Positions 33,773 through 47,239 of a stretch of 64,000 nucleotides of DNA are shown here, one piece after another. The notes below the pieces were generated by a model. It was not told the DNA's origin, ran no database searches, and was given only the letters and a program-made list of their open reading frames with translations. Each line of letters opens with the position of its first letter. Position 1 is the first letter of the stretch. The position numbers and the translations under genes were made by a program. The stretch lies in NCBI GenBank assembly GCA_022749755.1, contig CM040450.1, forward strand, positions 565,452 to 629,451. The letters run 5' to 3'. This DNA comes from Azadirachta indica (lineage: Eukaryota; Streptophyta; Magnoliopsida; Sapindales; Meliaceae).

Positions 33773-36289
33773 ACGTACGCCATTGGGTTTCATCCCCTAT
33801 GATTTGAATTCGGTGCCTCTATAATTCACATGGTTAAGCTTATCTTGATCATCATTATTTTAAGCCAACTTGATACTAATAATTTTGATTCATTGATTAT
33901 TATTCATGGAGTTGACAAATTAAGATCAACTAGCCGTTAATTAATTATTTGAATCTTGTGGATTTGAGACTGTTAATTTAACTATTAGCCAGCGTTAGGC
34001 TAATTTTTTTTAATCTTAATTTTTTTTAATTTTAATATTTTTTAGTTGAATATATGCCTTGGGCTAATTATTTATAAGAGTCAATATCATTTTGTAGATG
34101 TAATGCTAATTGATAATTACTTTTTAACGATAGATCCAATGCAAGTCAACCTAAAGCAAGTTTCTTTATTCTAACCCTCAAATCTTTGGGAAAATAACCT
34201 CATCCAATGAATTTCACGGTTATGGGTTGAGAAGAGTTTTTATTTTATTTTTAATTATTAAAAAAGTAAACAATTTCAGTAATTGAATTGTAGGCACTTT
34301 GTTACCAGAATTTAACTTGGGGTTGGTTTGTTATAATTTTTTAAGTAAAATTTTTTGTAATAAATATTTTACAACTTTTATAAATAAAATTTTAAATAAA
34401 AATTTATTAATTGTTTAGTTATGGTACATAATTTAAGAAAAGATTATATAATTTTTTTAGATTATATTATAAGAAAATTATAAAAAATTTTTAAAATAAA
34501 ATAAAAGTATTAAGATAATTTAACTTTTTAAAATGTCTCAGAAAGTTATGCTACCAAAAGTTCAAATTAAATTTCTTCTAATAAAAAAAAATGACCCTTA
34601 TAATTCTCGAAACCCATTTTTAATATCAACTAACAATACTAAAAAAATTAGAAAAGGTTTTGAATATTAAAACAATTCCTTTGACTAACCAAAAAAACTA
34701 TACCAAATGGGTACATATTGATTTTCTATATAATATTATAAGTAAAATTTTCTCATAATTAAAAAAAATTATCAAACTTATAATTTTCGTAAACTCTCTA
34801 ATATTAGTGTTACTTAAGATTGTGGAAAGTATAATATATGTACGTATAATTAAAGTGTTACTTGAGTAATATAATTAAAGTATGATTTTCTTAACCACTG
34901 TGAAAAAGAAATATAATTCATGTGTCACATTCTTAACAAGCAATTTGATTATTTTAATTGGTTGCATAATAATCAAGGACTTAAACGACATAATTATCAA
35001 GTAGATTGGGTAATTAGAATATTACCATTACTAACTACATCACAGAAAGGGATAACATAATGGCCAATAAAAAGTTGGGACTAACTTTTTGCTTCTAAAA
35101 GACACAACATATAATATAATATACTAACTACATGTATCATTCTAAGTTCTAACCAATTCTATGACAAAATTCAAGCAACCAAACACCCATCACTCTCTCT
35201 CTCAATTCTTTTGCTGTCATCCACTATCCCTCTATACTAAATCTTTCTTCCTATTCAATCATAAAAGCATTTGAAAATATCATAAAAAAATTGATAATTG
35301 CATATAAGATTATAACTCCAACCATATATAATTGATTGAGTAATAATTACATATTTTAAATACTTAAAAGTCTTACGAAAGAGTCTTCTTATTTATTCTC
35401 TTTTAAAACTTTTCTATAACAGAAATTATTTTAATTACGGAATTACAGGCTTGTATTAGGCTGATTAATAAATCTTTTACAATAAATATTTTTAAACTTA
35501 AATGAACTTTTGTTGTTCAACTTTCTTTCATCAAAAAATTTGAATTCAAGAAATTTCACCACTTATCTTTAAATTACGAAAGTGGATAGATAATATAAGT
35601 TCATCATGTAGACCACGTAAAGGAATTCTTACATTCTCTTGCTTGGACAACATATAAAATGACATAACTGTAAATGATAAACTATTAACTTGATATGACC
35701 ATTAAACTTTAAACTACTCATATATTAAATAATAATAAAACTTTATAGGCATAAAAGAAAATATCAATATATGAATTATAACAGGTGTATATTGTCAAAG
35801 AAAAGAAATTAAATCCATCGACGTATAATATGCATGATGCTTTCTACCTGAATATTTTTATTTATAACTTTATGAATAAATTTGTATAAATATTTTAGGA
35901 TCTAACTTAAATAATTTTAATGGACTTTGCAATATTTTTTATATGCACAAATGAAATGACATAATCTTATTTTTTATTGTTATTTAACATAAAGCAAGAA
36001 GATAAAATACCATAGAGCGAACACAAATTGTGCTAATGAAACCCATATGATCCGTATGACTCATGTACAATGCAGCTAGCAAATCGTCAGTTATGGTATA
36101 TACCAATGTACTCTATTTTTATATGTTCATTCAGGAATTTCAAAGTGATCTTTAAAATGAAAATCTTTGTGTTGTTATTCATACTTTGACTTCAATCTTT
36201 ATTCTTATTAAAGAAGGAAATTGCATAGCAATAGATATGATAAGTGGGTAACGGACTTTATATTTGAATGGGTTATTATTGTTGGAATC
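33773..36289. other. AT-rich intergenic DNA
   Basis: No gene, RNA gene or bounded repeat is seen. A short CT run lies near 35193-35205. Confidence 0.45.
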
Positions 36290-39130
36290 CTTGTTATTTG
36301 TAAAAAGAAACTCAAAAATCATAAATTTTATAAATACATAACTTAAGTCCTTAAAGTTTTAAAATTATATTACTGAAGTCCTCTTTATTTTCTTCTCATA
36401 TCATTCAACTTTTTGATCACTTGGAAGGACAATTTTTCTTGCGGTGGCCCCGTCCCATTTCGACAAAAGATGGAAATAATTTTTTGGATTAAAACGAGAT
36501 CAGACTGAAGACAAGGATGAGAGTCCATCTCTGTCTTAAAATGGAGCCAATGATAGGGATGTGCTTTTTCCCCGGCATATGCCATTTTTCCAGAAATAAA
36601 TTTTGGATTTTATGTGATTAATTGTATTTGAGTCTATTTTATTTAATAAATAATTAGAAAAATTTTATATCTTATTTTAATCAATCAAGTCCTTTAAAAA
36701 AATTTCTTTTTTAAATCAATCAATTAAATCTTTCAAAATCTTTTTATAGTTTAAAATTCAATTAATGTTAAAATTATTTAAATTTATATTCTTAATAAAA
36801 AATTACTAAAATAATCAAAAGCTAAAAAAATTCAATAACTTTAATAATTAGATTTGGAACAATAAATTTTGATAAAATAAAAATAGTCAGTTGATGTTAA
36901 AAAAATTATAATTAATGAATTAATTTATATTAACATAATATTATATGATTTACAAAATAAGAAATTATTAATGGTTTTGTTTTCTTTTAATATTCTATGT
37001 TTTTCTTGCCAAAAATTTTTTTTCTGTAAATTATCAAAAATTAAACTCTAAGATTCATTTAATCTATTTTCTTTAATTTTTTATCAATTCTATTAAAATT
37101 GAATTATAATTTACTATCACGTTTATTTATTTTTAATTTTATAGATTAATAAAAAAATTGAAGTAAATCAAATTTGATATTTTACTCTAATAAAACTATT
37201 ATAAATTGTAATATTTATAACAATCGTCTTAATCAAATTGATAAATTTTTGCAATTACTTTTTTTCATCAATTATTTTATAAAAAAAAATCAAATATTTA
37301 TTTTTATTATACCATTTCACATAAAAAAATTAATTTACTACAATTGAAAAGATATAAAAATTTTGTTTTATATTATGAGATTTAATGAAAAATTAAAATT
37401 GATGGCATATTTTTTAATAATAATTAAAAAATTGATAATTGTAAGAGTTAATTTTTATTCAATACTTTAAATATATAATTAATTCAATAAATTTAATATT
37501 TTTAAAGATTTATATTAAGTTTAATACTATTAAACTATTATAAAATTATATTATTATACATTTTTATAAGTTTTAAATAAGCCGCTTCCATGTCCCACCT
37601 CTCCATTTTCTCCCTGCAATTACTTGGTTTCTATTATAAGTGAGAATGGTTTTCGCAAATTTGGATTACTTGGATAATTGTTAATATTACCCATATATAA
37701 TTTAATTTATTGAATTATTGTTAAATAACAGCAAATATATGTAAAAAAACACATTTTTTTTGAAATCTTTAGAATTAATTATTTAAAAAAATAACTATAT
37801 TCATAGTCAAGTTTAAAATTTAAAAAATATAATATTAAAATCTATTTATTATTTTTTCATATAATTATAAAAAATAATAGTAATAAAATTATTTTTAAAT
37901 AATTGTTAAAAATAAATTTAATGATAATAATAGTTATAATTTATTAAATTTGAATTGTTTTTTAGATTAAATAAAATTATCATATAACAATATAATTATT
38001 TAAAATTATTTTTAAATAATTGTTAAAGATAGAACTATTATTACATAATAAAAATAATAATAGTTATAATTATTGAATTTGAATTGTTTTACGTTATAAA
38101 ATTATTATATTAATATAATAATTTTAAAATAATAATTTTAAAAATATAGATTAAATATATCTTTTAGTTTTTTTTAAAAAAGATTTTGGTTAAAAGTGAG
38201 AAAGCTCATCTTCGAAACACCAAACCCTTACTCCGACTGTTAGTCGAACTTAGAATAGTTTGAGAGTATCAACGTACCCTAGATCATCTAGGCTACGCTC
38301 AAGAGGTAATATATATTTTTAGTTAAATGCTTTTATTTACATATTTTAACTAATAAATATAAGTGGTGTAATTGTAAGGTGTTATTTATTTTTCTTTAGA
38401 TTTAGTGTTCGAGTCTTAAAATTGTAAAATTTTATTTTTTTTCCAAGAAGTCAAACAGCCGGGGATCTCAAGCCCAAACAAGGACATTTCCGCAAACAAG
38501 GAACTAGTCGAAGATGGAGATTTATGGCCCAACCGGGGATAGGGCTGAGGATAGGGTCCCGACTAGTTCCCACCCTATTGTCATTCTTATTGACCACCTT
38601 TAACTGTCGTTGTCAACAACTACCACTGTTATAAATCACTGTCTAACGTTATCCATGTGAATCACTATGGATATTATTCAACTCCTTATTAAACGCTCTA
38701 TGTAATAATACCATTATTATCGTTATTTGAATAACCGTTACTATAAATATGAAGTTGAATTTTTGATATCATTATCATTATTTTAGTAACCATTCACTTT
38801 AGATATGAAGTTAAATTTCTGAATGCTAAAAATTCAACTCCAAATTTGCATTGAAGAGGTACTCAAACGCCTGTAATGATGATAATGTTATATAGAGCGT
38901 TCAACGAAGATTTAAATGATATTTACAATAATTTAAATATATGATATTAAATGGTGATTAGTGATAATTGGTGATTGTTGGTAACGACAGTTAAAGGTGA
39001 TCAAGGACTTAAATGAAATAAGAAGAAAATAAAGAGGACTTACATTGTATAATTTTAAAATTTTAATGACTTAATTTGTACATTTTTAAAACTTCTAGCT
39101 TTTGAGATTTTTTTTTAAATAAACAATAAC
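36290..39130. mobile_element. Foldback element with a probable nested insertion
   Basis: The left arm at about 36300-36425 and the right arm at about 39000-39130 are inverted copies, sharing GTCCTCTTTATTTTCTTCT, TTTTAAAATTATA and the outer AACTCAAAA words. A second inverted pair lies inside: 38585-38640 (CACCTTTAACTGTCGTT) against 38955-39005, with AACGCTCTAT at 38693 against its complement at 38890. The segment between about 36430 and 38585 breaks the symmetry, and its ends carry GC-rich GGGACGGGG/GGGGATAGGG words, so I read it as a nested insertion. No convincing ORF is present. Confidence 0.5.
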
Positions 39131-39399
39131 AACTCAAATAATAAAAATCTTATTTGAGTAGACAACTTTCAGACCATTGGTAATATTTCTTAGTCATATT
39201 GCTTACTATATAGCTTCGTTACAATTAATGAATTATTTCTTTTTAGCCAGTTTCTCATTTTAAATTGTTTGAGGAGTAAGCTTTGAGAAATGCCAATTTA
39301 AGTTTATTTATGTGAATGTTTTTGCCAATAATACAAGAGGATTTATCAAAATTTCTCTATTCAAAATTTTAAGAGAGATCACTGTGTCTTTAAGAAGCA

Positions 39400-40150
39400 G
39401 TTTTGTTGGGCCGGGCTTAACTATGGGTTAGGCCCGCATGTCTGGATTAGCCTAAGCCCAATTAATCAATTGATAAATTATTTATTTAATCTTTTATTAT
39501 TCTGACTCTTCAATAGATTAATAAATTGGTAATTATCACTAACGTTGTATTTAATCAAAATATTAATAATATTGTATTTAGTATTTGGATGTATAATTTT
39601 AATTTGCTGTATGTCGGCTAAAGCAAATGATATTTTAATTATGAATTATTTTATTTTTAATAATTGTGTTAATGTGTATACTGTTGTATATGTTCTGATT
39701 CTAATTTAATAAATAAATAGTGAATGTTGTCCTTACAAAGCTCAATTTACTTAATCTATTATTATTCTTAAAACTTTAATAAGTTAATTAATTGACGATT
39801 ATCATTAATATTGTCTTTAATTAATATATTATCCGTAATGATGTATATAATTTATTTAATCTATTATTATTTTAAAACATTAATAAACTAATAACTGACA
39901 CTTATTATTAGTATTATACTTAATTAATCTATTATTTTTAATTATTATTTTATTTAAATTTTGGATATGATTTTAATACACTATATTTTAATTATGAGTT
40001 TCACTTTTTAGTATTGTGTTAATGTAGGCATAATAAGTATTATTGTGTCTTCCTAATTTTAATTTAGGAAATAAATGATGGATTGTACCTGTAAAGTTGT
40101 AATTTATTTAATTTCTTATAATTTTAAAACTTTAATAAATTGCTTACTAT
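39400..40150. repeat. Dispersed GGGCCGGGC-headed repeat and degenerate tandem units
   Basis: 39405-39470 carries GGGCCGGGCTTAACTATGGG, a plant repeat head. It is followed by three or four diverged units starting TTTATTTAATCT.TTATTATT near 39478, 39745, 39848 and 40107, each running into AATAAATTGGTAATTATCA-like text. Non-coding. Confidence 0.45.
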
Positions 40151-40550
40151 GTTACAAAATTCATAGTTCAAATGTGATACATTTTTGGACAAATATTATA
40201 AATATAAATAAGAAATCAAATAAGTTTAATTGTTGAAAACCTTTATCAAATATAGATAAACTCTTAATAATAAGACAAGCAAATATGAACACTCAAAGCC
40301 CCCCCAAAAAAAAAGAAAATTCATACATATGGGTGTAAGAAATGTTTTATTCGATGCCAAATTACCATCTCATTTCAAATTAATTTATTAATATAATTAT
40401 CTCTTTTGGTACCAAATAATTATTTAATGAATTAATTGAATATGTTTGATATCATACATATTCTTTTACTTTTTTTTATAAAATATTTTATATGTGAGGG
40501 AAAAATCTCATTTAAAAAATATCAAACTCTTATTTTTTACTGGTATTCTA

Positions 40551-40985
40551 AGGGCTTGTTAATTTTTTTTTATTGAAATTTGAATATAATTATTCAGATA
40601 TTCAAAAACCGTTTAATTTTTTAACTTATATCTAAATATTTATTAAAAATATTTAAATATAATCAAGTTAAAAATTTTGACTTGAATTTAAATAAGTAAA
40701 TGTCTGAATAATTTAAATATTTTATCTATTAATAATATTCTTAGTTTATTTTTTAATATTTTATATGTCAACAATTTAATATATTCATTTAAATTTTTTT
40801 GGATATATATGTCAATATATTATTTTTCATTTTTTATTTTTAAAAAAATAAACAACTTAACATTTATATTTAAGTATTTAAGGTAAAAAACAAACATATC
40901 AATCAAATCTAAATTTCATTTTTAGTCAAATTCAAATTTCAATTATATTTAGATTTTAAACAGAAAAATAAACATTGTCTAACCC
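40551..40985. mobile_element. Probable foldback MITE
   Basis: The left end (AAGGGCTTGTTAATTTTTTT) and the reverse complement of the right end (CTCGGGTTAGACAATGTTTA) are weakly similar, and the interior holds inverted TTTAAATATAAT blocks. Related text lies at 53040-53160 and 53730-54420. Boundaries are soft. Confidence 0.35.
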
Positions 40986-41689
40986 GAGATAATTTGTAAT
41001 TGTCAAATATGCCCTAAACCATCCAATCTATTTCTAGGAGACCTATTTTTTTAAAAAAATTTGTTAACATGATATTTTATACTTAATCAATATCATCATA
41101 TATTTTGTCAAATATCATTATATCTTATAATATTATGGTTACTTTCAACCTACAATGATATTCTGAAATTTTATATGATATGATATAAAGGAGCCAACAA
41201 ATATATAAATTATGACACAAACATATAGGCTAAAGTTATTCAATAAAGCATTTGCACTTTATGATTGTCATCTCCCATCTGTAAAATCAAGTCATGATTT
41301 CAAATCAGTATTATAAGATATCGATCAGTTCTCAATCATAATGTTGGCACATACATATTCATATGAAATCACATTGGAATTATATCAAATATGAAATTTC
41401 CTATGATATCATAATTATAAACATCCAGTAACGGGGTCAGGATTTATATCTAGTGGGGCTCATTTTAATAATAATAAAATAATAAATTGTTTTAAAAATA
41501 TATTACCTAATAGAATTTATTAAACTTTATTCTTTTTTAAAAATAATGATGATAAAATTAGTAAAGAGTTGTGCAAAGTAAATAAAAATTATTGTTAGTT
41601 ACAAGAAAATAAAAATTTTTTTTGAAACAAATGGAAATAATATAAAAACTTTTAAAAAAGTCATTATTGATCACTTCAACTGCAACATA

Positions 41690-41870
41690 TATTTACACAC
41701 ACAAAATTTCTTACATTATTATTTATAAAACATTAAATTTATATACTTTTAGCCATTGAGATTGTATCTTATATGTACATTAATTTTGATGTATTAATTA
41801 TGTGTTAAATTTAATTTTAATAATTGAAGTGATTAGATTAAGTAGTAAACTTGACAAACAACCACTTCAA
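41690..41870. mobile_element. MITE, copy 2 of the four-copy family
   Basis: Contains AATTTCTTACATTATTATTTAT, the TTAGCCATTGAGATTGTATC middle and GTGTATTAATTATGTG-type text shared with the copies at 31826, 55775 and 59505. Confidence 0.6.
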
Positions 41871-43282
41871 TTTTATTTGCTCTTATCGTATCGAATTTGA
41901 TGTCAATACCCTATACTACTAATTTCTACATTTTTTTGGTGCACTGCTTCAAAAACTCAAGAGGGACTGAATTGAATATTTAAAAAATTTAATAGATAGT
42001 ATGTGATCCAAATTTAGTACCCAGAAATTTGATAAATCACTTCAGTACATAAATAATAACAAATTAAACTCCAAGCGTGTTTAATCATTATAAGCATAAT
42101 ATTGCTAATTTGAACATTAAAGTAATTGATACAATAATAAATTTAAAGAGTAGCCAAAGAGAGATTCAATCACAATAAATTTTGCGTGGTTTGATAAACT
42201 TCATTATTTTTGGTGAATAAATATACTTCATTATTTAAATTTATTATCTTTCTATACACATAAACTAATTAGGTGATTTAACTAATATAACTTCTATAAA
42301 TTTAATTAATACAATGAAAATATAGAGTCATTTTTAGAAAATCATCTTCTGACTCTTATATTTTTTAGGTTTTTGATATTACTTGAGACAAGGTAACTAA
42401 GGAGATAAATTTTACTCAAACAAGAAATTCTATATTTTTGTTGAACTTTTATAGGTATAGTCAAGCTTGTATAGTTATGTAGTGTAGACTTGTAAACATA
42501 GCTTGTACATTGTTAGTGTCTTGATGTAAATAGTTTATCTAAATAAAAGCTTTTGTTGGAAATAGATTTCAATTTCTTATAGAGAGTTATGTTGGTATAA
42601 TGTTTGTATATTTTATGTAGGTGGCTTTATGGTTTTAATAAATAGGTGCCTAAAGGAATATTGATGATGATTATTGTTATGGTGATATGATGTAGTTGGC
42701 GTTGAAAATATATTAGTAGTGCTTAAAAACTTTGCATTGTAAGTTCTAAATTTAGCATATGTTTATTAGGAAAAAACTTAACCCAAGTTCTTTTAGAATT
42801 TGATGTGTTATACAATGATCCTTACCAGTCAACAATAACACAAGATACTGTTAATGCTATTACAACAATAACACAATAAATATTTAAAGATTGAAGATTG
42901 AGGAGGGTTCATGCCTTAGCTTATAAGGTAGTAAAGTAAATTGGCTTGATTGAGCCTTTGCCATAATTTGGCTTGATTACCTCTTTAGATTTTAAAATTT
43001 TAAAATTTTGTGTTACTAACAAGCATATTGTTATTAATGACTAATATAATCATTATTATAAACAACTGAGAAAATTATCATAAAATTAATGTCAATATAG
43101 GGTTATTTATTATATAGCATTCATGAGATTAAATATATGGCTTATATTAGACATAATTTAGTTATACTTGTTTGAGCTATGCTATTTTTTTTGCCTTTCA
43201 AGCATATGATGTAATGATATTATTTGTAATTTAATATTGTTCATTTTATTTATGTAGTATTTTTTGCAAAGTATATGTTGTT
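41871..43282. other. Intergenic DNA
   Basis: AT-rich with no supported gene. Somewhat richer in G at 42400-42720, but without an extended reading frame. Confidence 0.4.
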
Positions 43283-44796
43283 AGTCTTAAGGTTTATAAG
43301 TTATTATTTTAATGATAACAAGTATTGATATTCATTATTAACAAAGTTTTTCTTGTAATATTTGTTGTGATATTTTTAACATAAAGAATTGGAACAATTG
43401 TGAAGATTCATAAAACATTTAAAATTAAGACATTGAAGAAAATCATAATGGAACCCTTGAGCAAATAAAGAGAAATCAAATTAAAAAATTAAATCATAAG
43501 CTTAGAGAATCAATTGTATATCTCTCTATATATTTTTGTGTGTATTTGTGTTGGTAGTAATTATGTAAACTCGAATTTTCATACATAAGTATGTTTTCTA
43601 AAATTTAATTGTCAAATTTTTATTTTTATTATTTTTCACAAAATTATTTTTAATTAACTTGCAAAACCATTTCTCCTTTTGCATGAGAATTCTTTTTATG
43701 AAGTTCTTGAAACCTGTAAGTCAAATCAAAATGTAAAATTTTGAAACCTGGAAAAAGGACCATAATGCTATAATCAGAAATTTGATGGACCTAATTAGAA
43801 AGTCAAAGTTGGTCAAATACCGTTTGGTTAAGTTGAACCAGACCAACGCAGTCTGATCTGTCCAGCCCGGTGCAAACGTTCCAATTTGGTTCACATGAAG
43901 CTAAAAACAGTAACTTCAAAGACAAAATGGTGTCCAATTTCAGTCAACCAACTTAGACCATTTGATCAACCGAATTAAATTGAATGACTAATCGAACTTC
44001 TACACTTTATTTTCATTTACTTGCCTTTTCGTTCAATCGACCAAATTTAACATAATTATCGATCGAATTGGGTCATCGTTTGAATTTTAAAGACTCCAAC
44101 GATTAGTAATGGCTAATTTTTAGATTTCATTTTAAATATGAAGTATTTTACACATTTTGGAAGATTTTAGAATATTTTTCTAAAACCAAAAAAGCTAAAC
44201 AACTAGAGCTTACAATTGCTACATCATATTCAAAACATCTTAGCTTTCTCATTTGCAATACTCTCTGTTATAAGAGATATATTTGGAGATGTAATTTTGT
44301 TTTTATGTTTTTTGTTCTTGTAAAAAGTGAAAGAAGTGGGTCTTTTATATAGGCTGTGAATTGAGTGATTTGGTAAAGAATCACTTGTATTAAGATTTGA
44401 GTGATTTGGGTAGAAATTACTTGTAAAATTTAAGAAGTATTTAAAAACCTTCTTGATTGTAATTGTTAAATCTTGGGGAACGAAGACTTTATTTTAGTTA
44501 AATTCTCAAGCTTGGAGCTTGACGGTGTTGATGTAAATTGGAGATTCGCTAAACCACGTAAAAATTTGGTATTGTCTTTCTAAACCCTCTTAATTAATTC
44601 ATGCGATTGTTATTGTTATACATGTTTTTTACACACACTTAAATTTGTTTTGTGATAATTTATCTATTGATTATTGAGTTGTATGTTAAATTTATTATAT
44701 TGTACTTTAGAAGGATTTAATTGCTTCATATTGATAGTTAAGTTGCATATTAGTTTGTTAAATTTTTGAAAACCCAATTCACTCTTGGGTTGCCAC
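43283..44796 (+). repeat. SIRE/copia-like LTR remnant 1
   Basis: It starts with the GTTTATAAGTTATTATTTT.ATGATAACAA text seen at LTR starts of this lineage. It ends with CTAAACCACGTAAAAATTTGG, a long AT tract and CCCAATTCACTCTTGGGTTGCC, the usual 3' LTR end of SIRE/Maximus-type copia elements. No primer site follows, so it is a solo or truncated LTR. Confidence 0.55.
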
Positions 44797-45900
44797 ATTA
44801 ATATTTCATATGTTCTATGTATTTGGCATATGATGTTAATACAAAAAGATATAAATTCACTATTTTTTATAAATAAAGAAATTGGTATTTTCATAATATA
44901 AAGTAGTAGTTTCCTATTTTTATAGTAAATAATTTATTTTGATCATTGAAGTAGACTTCAAATAAAAAACTAGTATTTATGTTATATGTAAAATAAGACT
45001 ATAGTAAATTAAGATACAGTTTAATGTAATATGTTGTTGATCTTAATTTACATAAACTTTAATAAGTTTGATTGATCATAATTTTGATTAAGTTTAACTG
45101 ATCATAATTTTGATTGAATAATGAACTTGCATTAATAATTATGTCTTTGAGTTGTTACAAAGTGAAGCTTAATAATATGGTCAATATCTCGATGACTTAG
45201 AAATTTAATTTCATGAATTTTTGTAAAGAAAATATACTTGTATGACGGAATATATCAGAATGATACTTATCCAAATTATTTGTGATACTTAATTATTTAA
45301 ATATGTGGTCACATTTTTTGTTCAATAAATTGTTCATTGATTGATAATATTTATTTACAAATATTAAAATAATCATTAAAGCATTCAGTCGCTGGGGGCA
45401 TATAAAAGGAATCTCGAATCGGAGGAATCGAGCTCATTCACTGAAAGCGGATGACTTCCTAGATTAATTTGGTAATTATTAGCCTAAGATCAAACCCATG
45501 GATACTAGAAGCACTCGCCAATAAGTAAACAGGACGACCTTTGCCTATATTTCAAAGAAAAAAAAAAAAACCACTTCATAGATGTCAAAGCCCCACTCGA
45601 TTTTTATTTATTAATATGGACAAGTAGATTGTAACTTTTAGCTTTTCGTAGAATAGTCAAAAATTAACTTAAAAAAGTCATATGTATTATAAGATAGTTA
45701 GAGATCTAGATGTTCTGACAGGAATCACCTTAACGCCTCTTACGAGTTTGGGATAAATTCTACTAGACACATGGATTTTTCATCAATAATATTTTCATAA
45801 ACCTCACATAATAAAATACATGAATAAGGTAAATGGCATCAGGGCTCCATTATTAACACGTATTAAGGCTCCGTGCCTCATTAGATATACATACATGACT
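44797..45900. other. Intergenic DNA with one GC-richer block
   Basis: 45375-45560 (GCTGGGGGCATATAAAAGG, CGAATCGGAGGAATCGAGC) differs in composition from its AT-rich flanks. I do not recognise it; it may be part of an LTR or an organellar insertion. Confidence 0.35.
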
Positions 45901-45950
45901 TGTATTATCTTCTCATACTTATATATACATATATACATATATATATATCC

Positions 45951-45980
45951 ATCTAACAATCATACATATATACATGATGA

Positions 45981-46011
<31 letters not shown>

Positions 46012-46045
46012 CTATCTAACAATCATACATATATGCATGATGATG

Positions 46046-46076
<31 letters not shown>

Positions 46077-46077
46077 C
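45951..46077. repeat. Tandem duplication (period 63) with (TA)n and (TG)n
   Basis: ATCTAACAATCATACATATA begins at 45951 and again at 46014. Each unit continues GCATGATGATGT or ACATGATGATGT, then a TG run and a TA run. The open frames here are microsatellite artefacts. Confidence 0.8.
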
Positions 46078-46536
46078 ATGTAATCAAAATGTTTTCATGC
46101 AGCATGCTTAGAGTGATCTCCACCATATTTACTAAAACTGTACTGTGCACGAAATTTTGCATGACACATGGAAAGAAAAATAGAAAAATAAAGAAAAGAA
46201 TAAGTTTGCGATTTAGTGAGCGGATATAAATTATAAGAAAATAAATTTCATATATTACTATAAAATATCATTAAACCATGCATAAATAGGATGCCATTTA
46301 CATAATGAGAATACATATCATAAGCAAATTTAGATTTGCACCCAACTAATGCCTAAGAAATTTCTCATGCTTGGTGGAAATATCGTCATTGAAGCAGAAA
46401 AATCATACTCAACCCAATGGTTTACTATTATCGCTCGAAGAAAACATAATTCACATTCATATCACAAATGCATGTTTCCATGGGTCCTGAAGACCTAAAT
46501 CTCATTATTAGGGAATTGGTACATATAGGGTACTTT

Positions 46537-46634
46537 AAATAATCAGAAATAATATTCAAATAAATAACAATCACTTTCACACAATAAATAATCAGAAATA
46601 ATATTCAAATAAATAACAATCACTTTCACACAAA
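46537..46634. repeat. Near-perfect 49-bp tandem duplication
   Basis: AAATAATCAGAAATAATATT begins at 46537 and again at 46586, and the following bases to TTTCACACAA are identical. This is a recent local duplication in otherwise old AT-rich DNA. Confidence 0.85.
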
Positions 46635-47239
46635 CTATTGGATATCGTGCATAATTTAAATAGCACTTATCATGTAACGCAATTAAACACATCAATATAA
46701 AAATCAATCATGATATGGTTAATGCTTAAACATATTGGAAACACATAATATTTTAAAAGTATCCACTTACAGATTGATAGGTCAATTTCAAAAAATTTTA
46801 GGGTCCCTTAGATTTCTTATCACTGCACTACTCCTTAAAACACATGATTCAATAGTTTATTGTTAAAATTTATTCAAATCTGATATGCATCATATATATG
46901 AGAATAAAACTGCTCTAATATCACGAATACATAATCCATTGAGTTTTTGGATACCAAGTCAATTTTCCAATACCTTTTCATAGATTTGCAATTAACTTAT
47001 ATGGTTTTTCCCTAGTTATCTAAACTTAAAATAAGTAAGCGATGAGCTTTTGAATTCTTGAAATAAAATTACGTTTTTATTTTTCACTTGTATTTTAGGA
47101 TATATATATATATATTATGCTTATCTCGTAGATACTTATTTGTCATTTGGCTTGTCTTAAGATGACAACTATTTATTTTTGTAATATACCTTATCCATTT
47201 TAAGATACAAGAATTTAGTTTCTCTTTTGTTTGTTGAAG

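Noticed and set aside
38330..38440. tRNA gene or SINE suggested by GTGTTCGAGTCTT
   Set aside because: Only a B-box-like word is present; no A box at the right distance and no cloverleaf could be drawn.
45820..46229. Tyr/Ile-rich open frames
   Set aside because: They are translations of (TA)n and (TG)n microsatellites.
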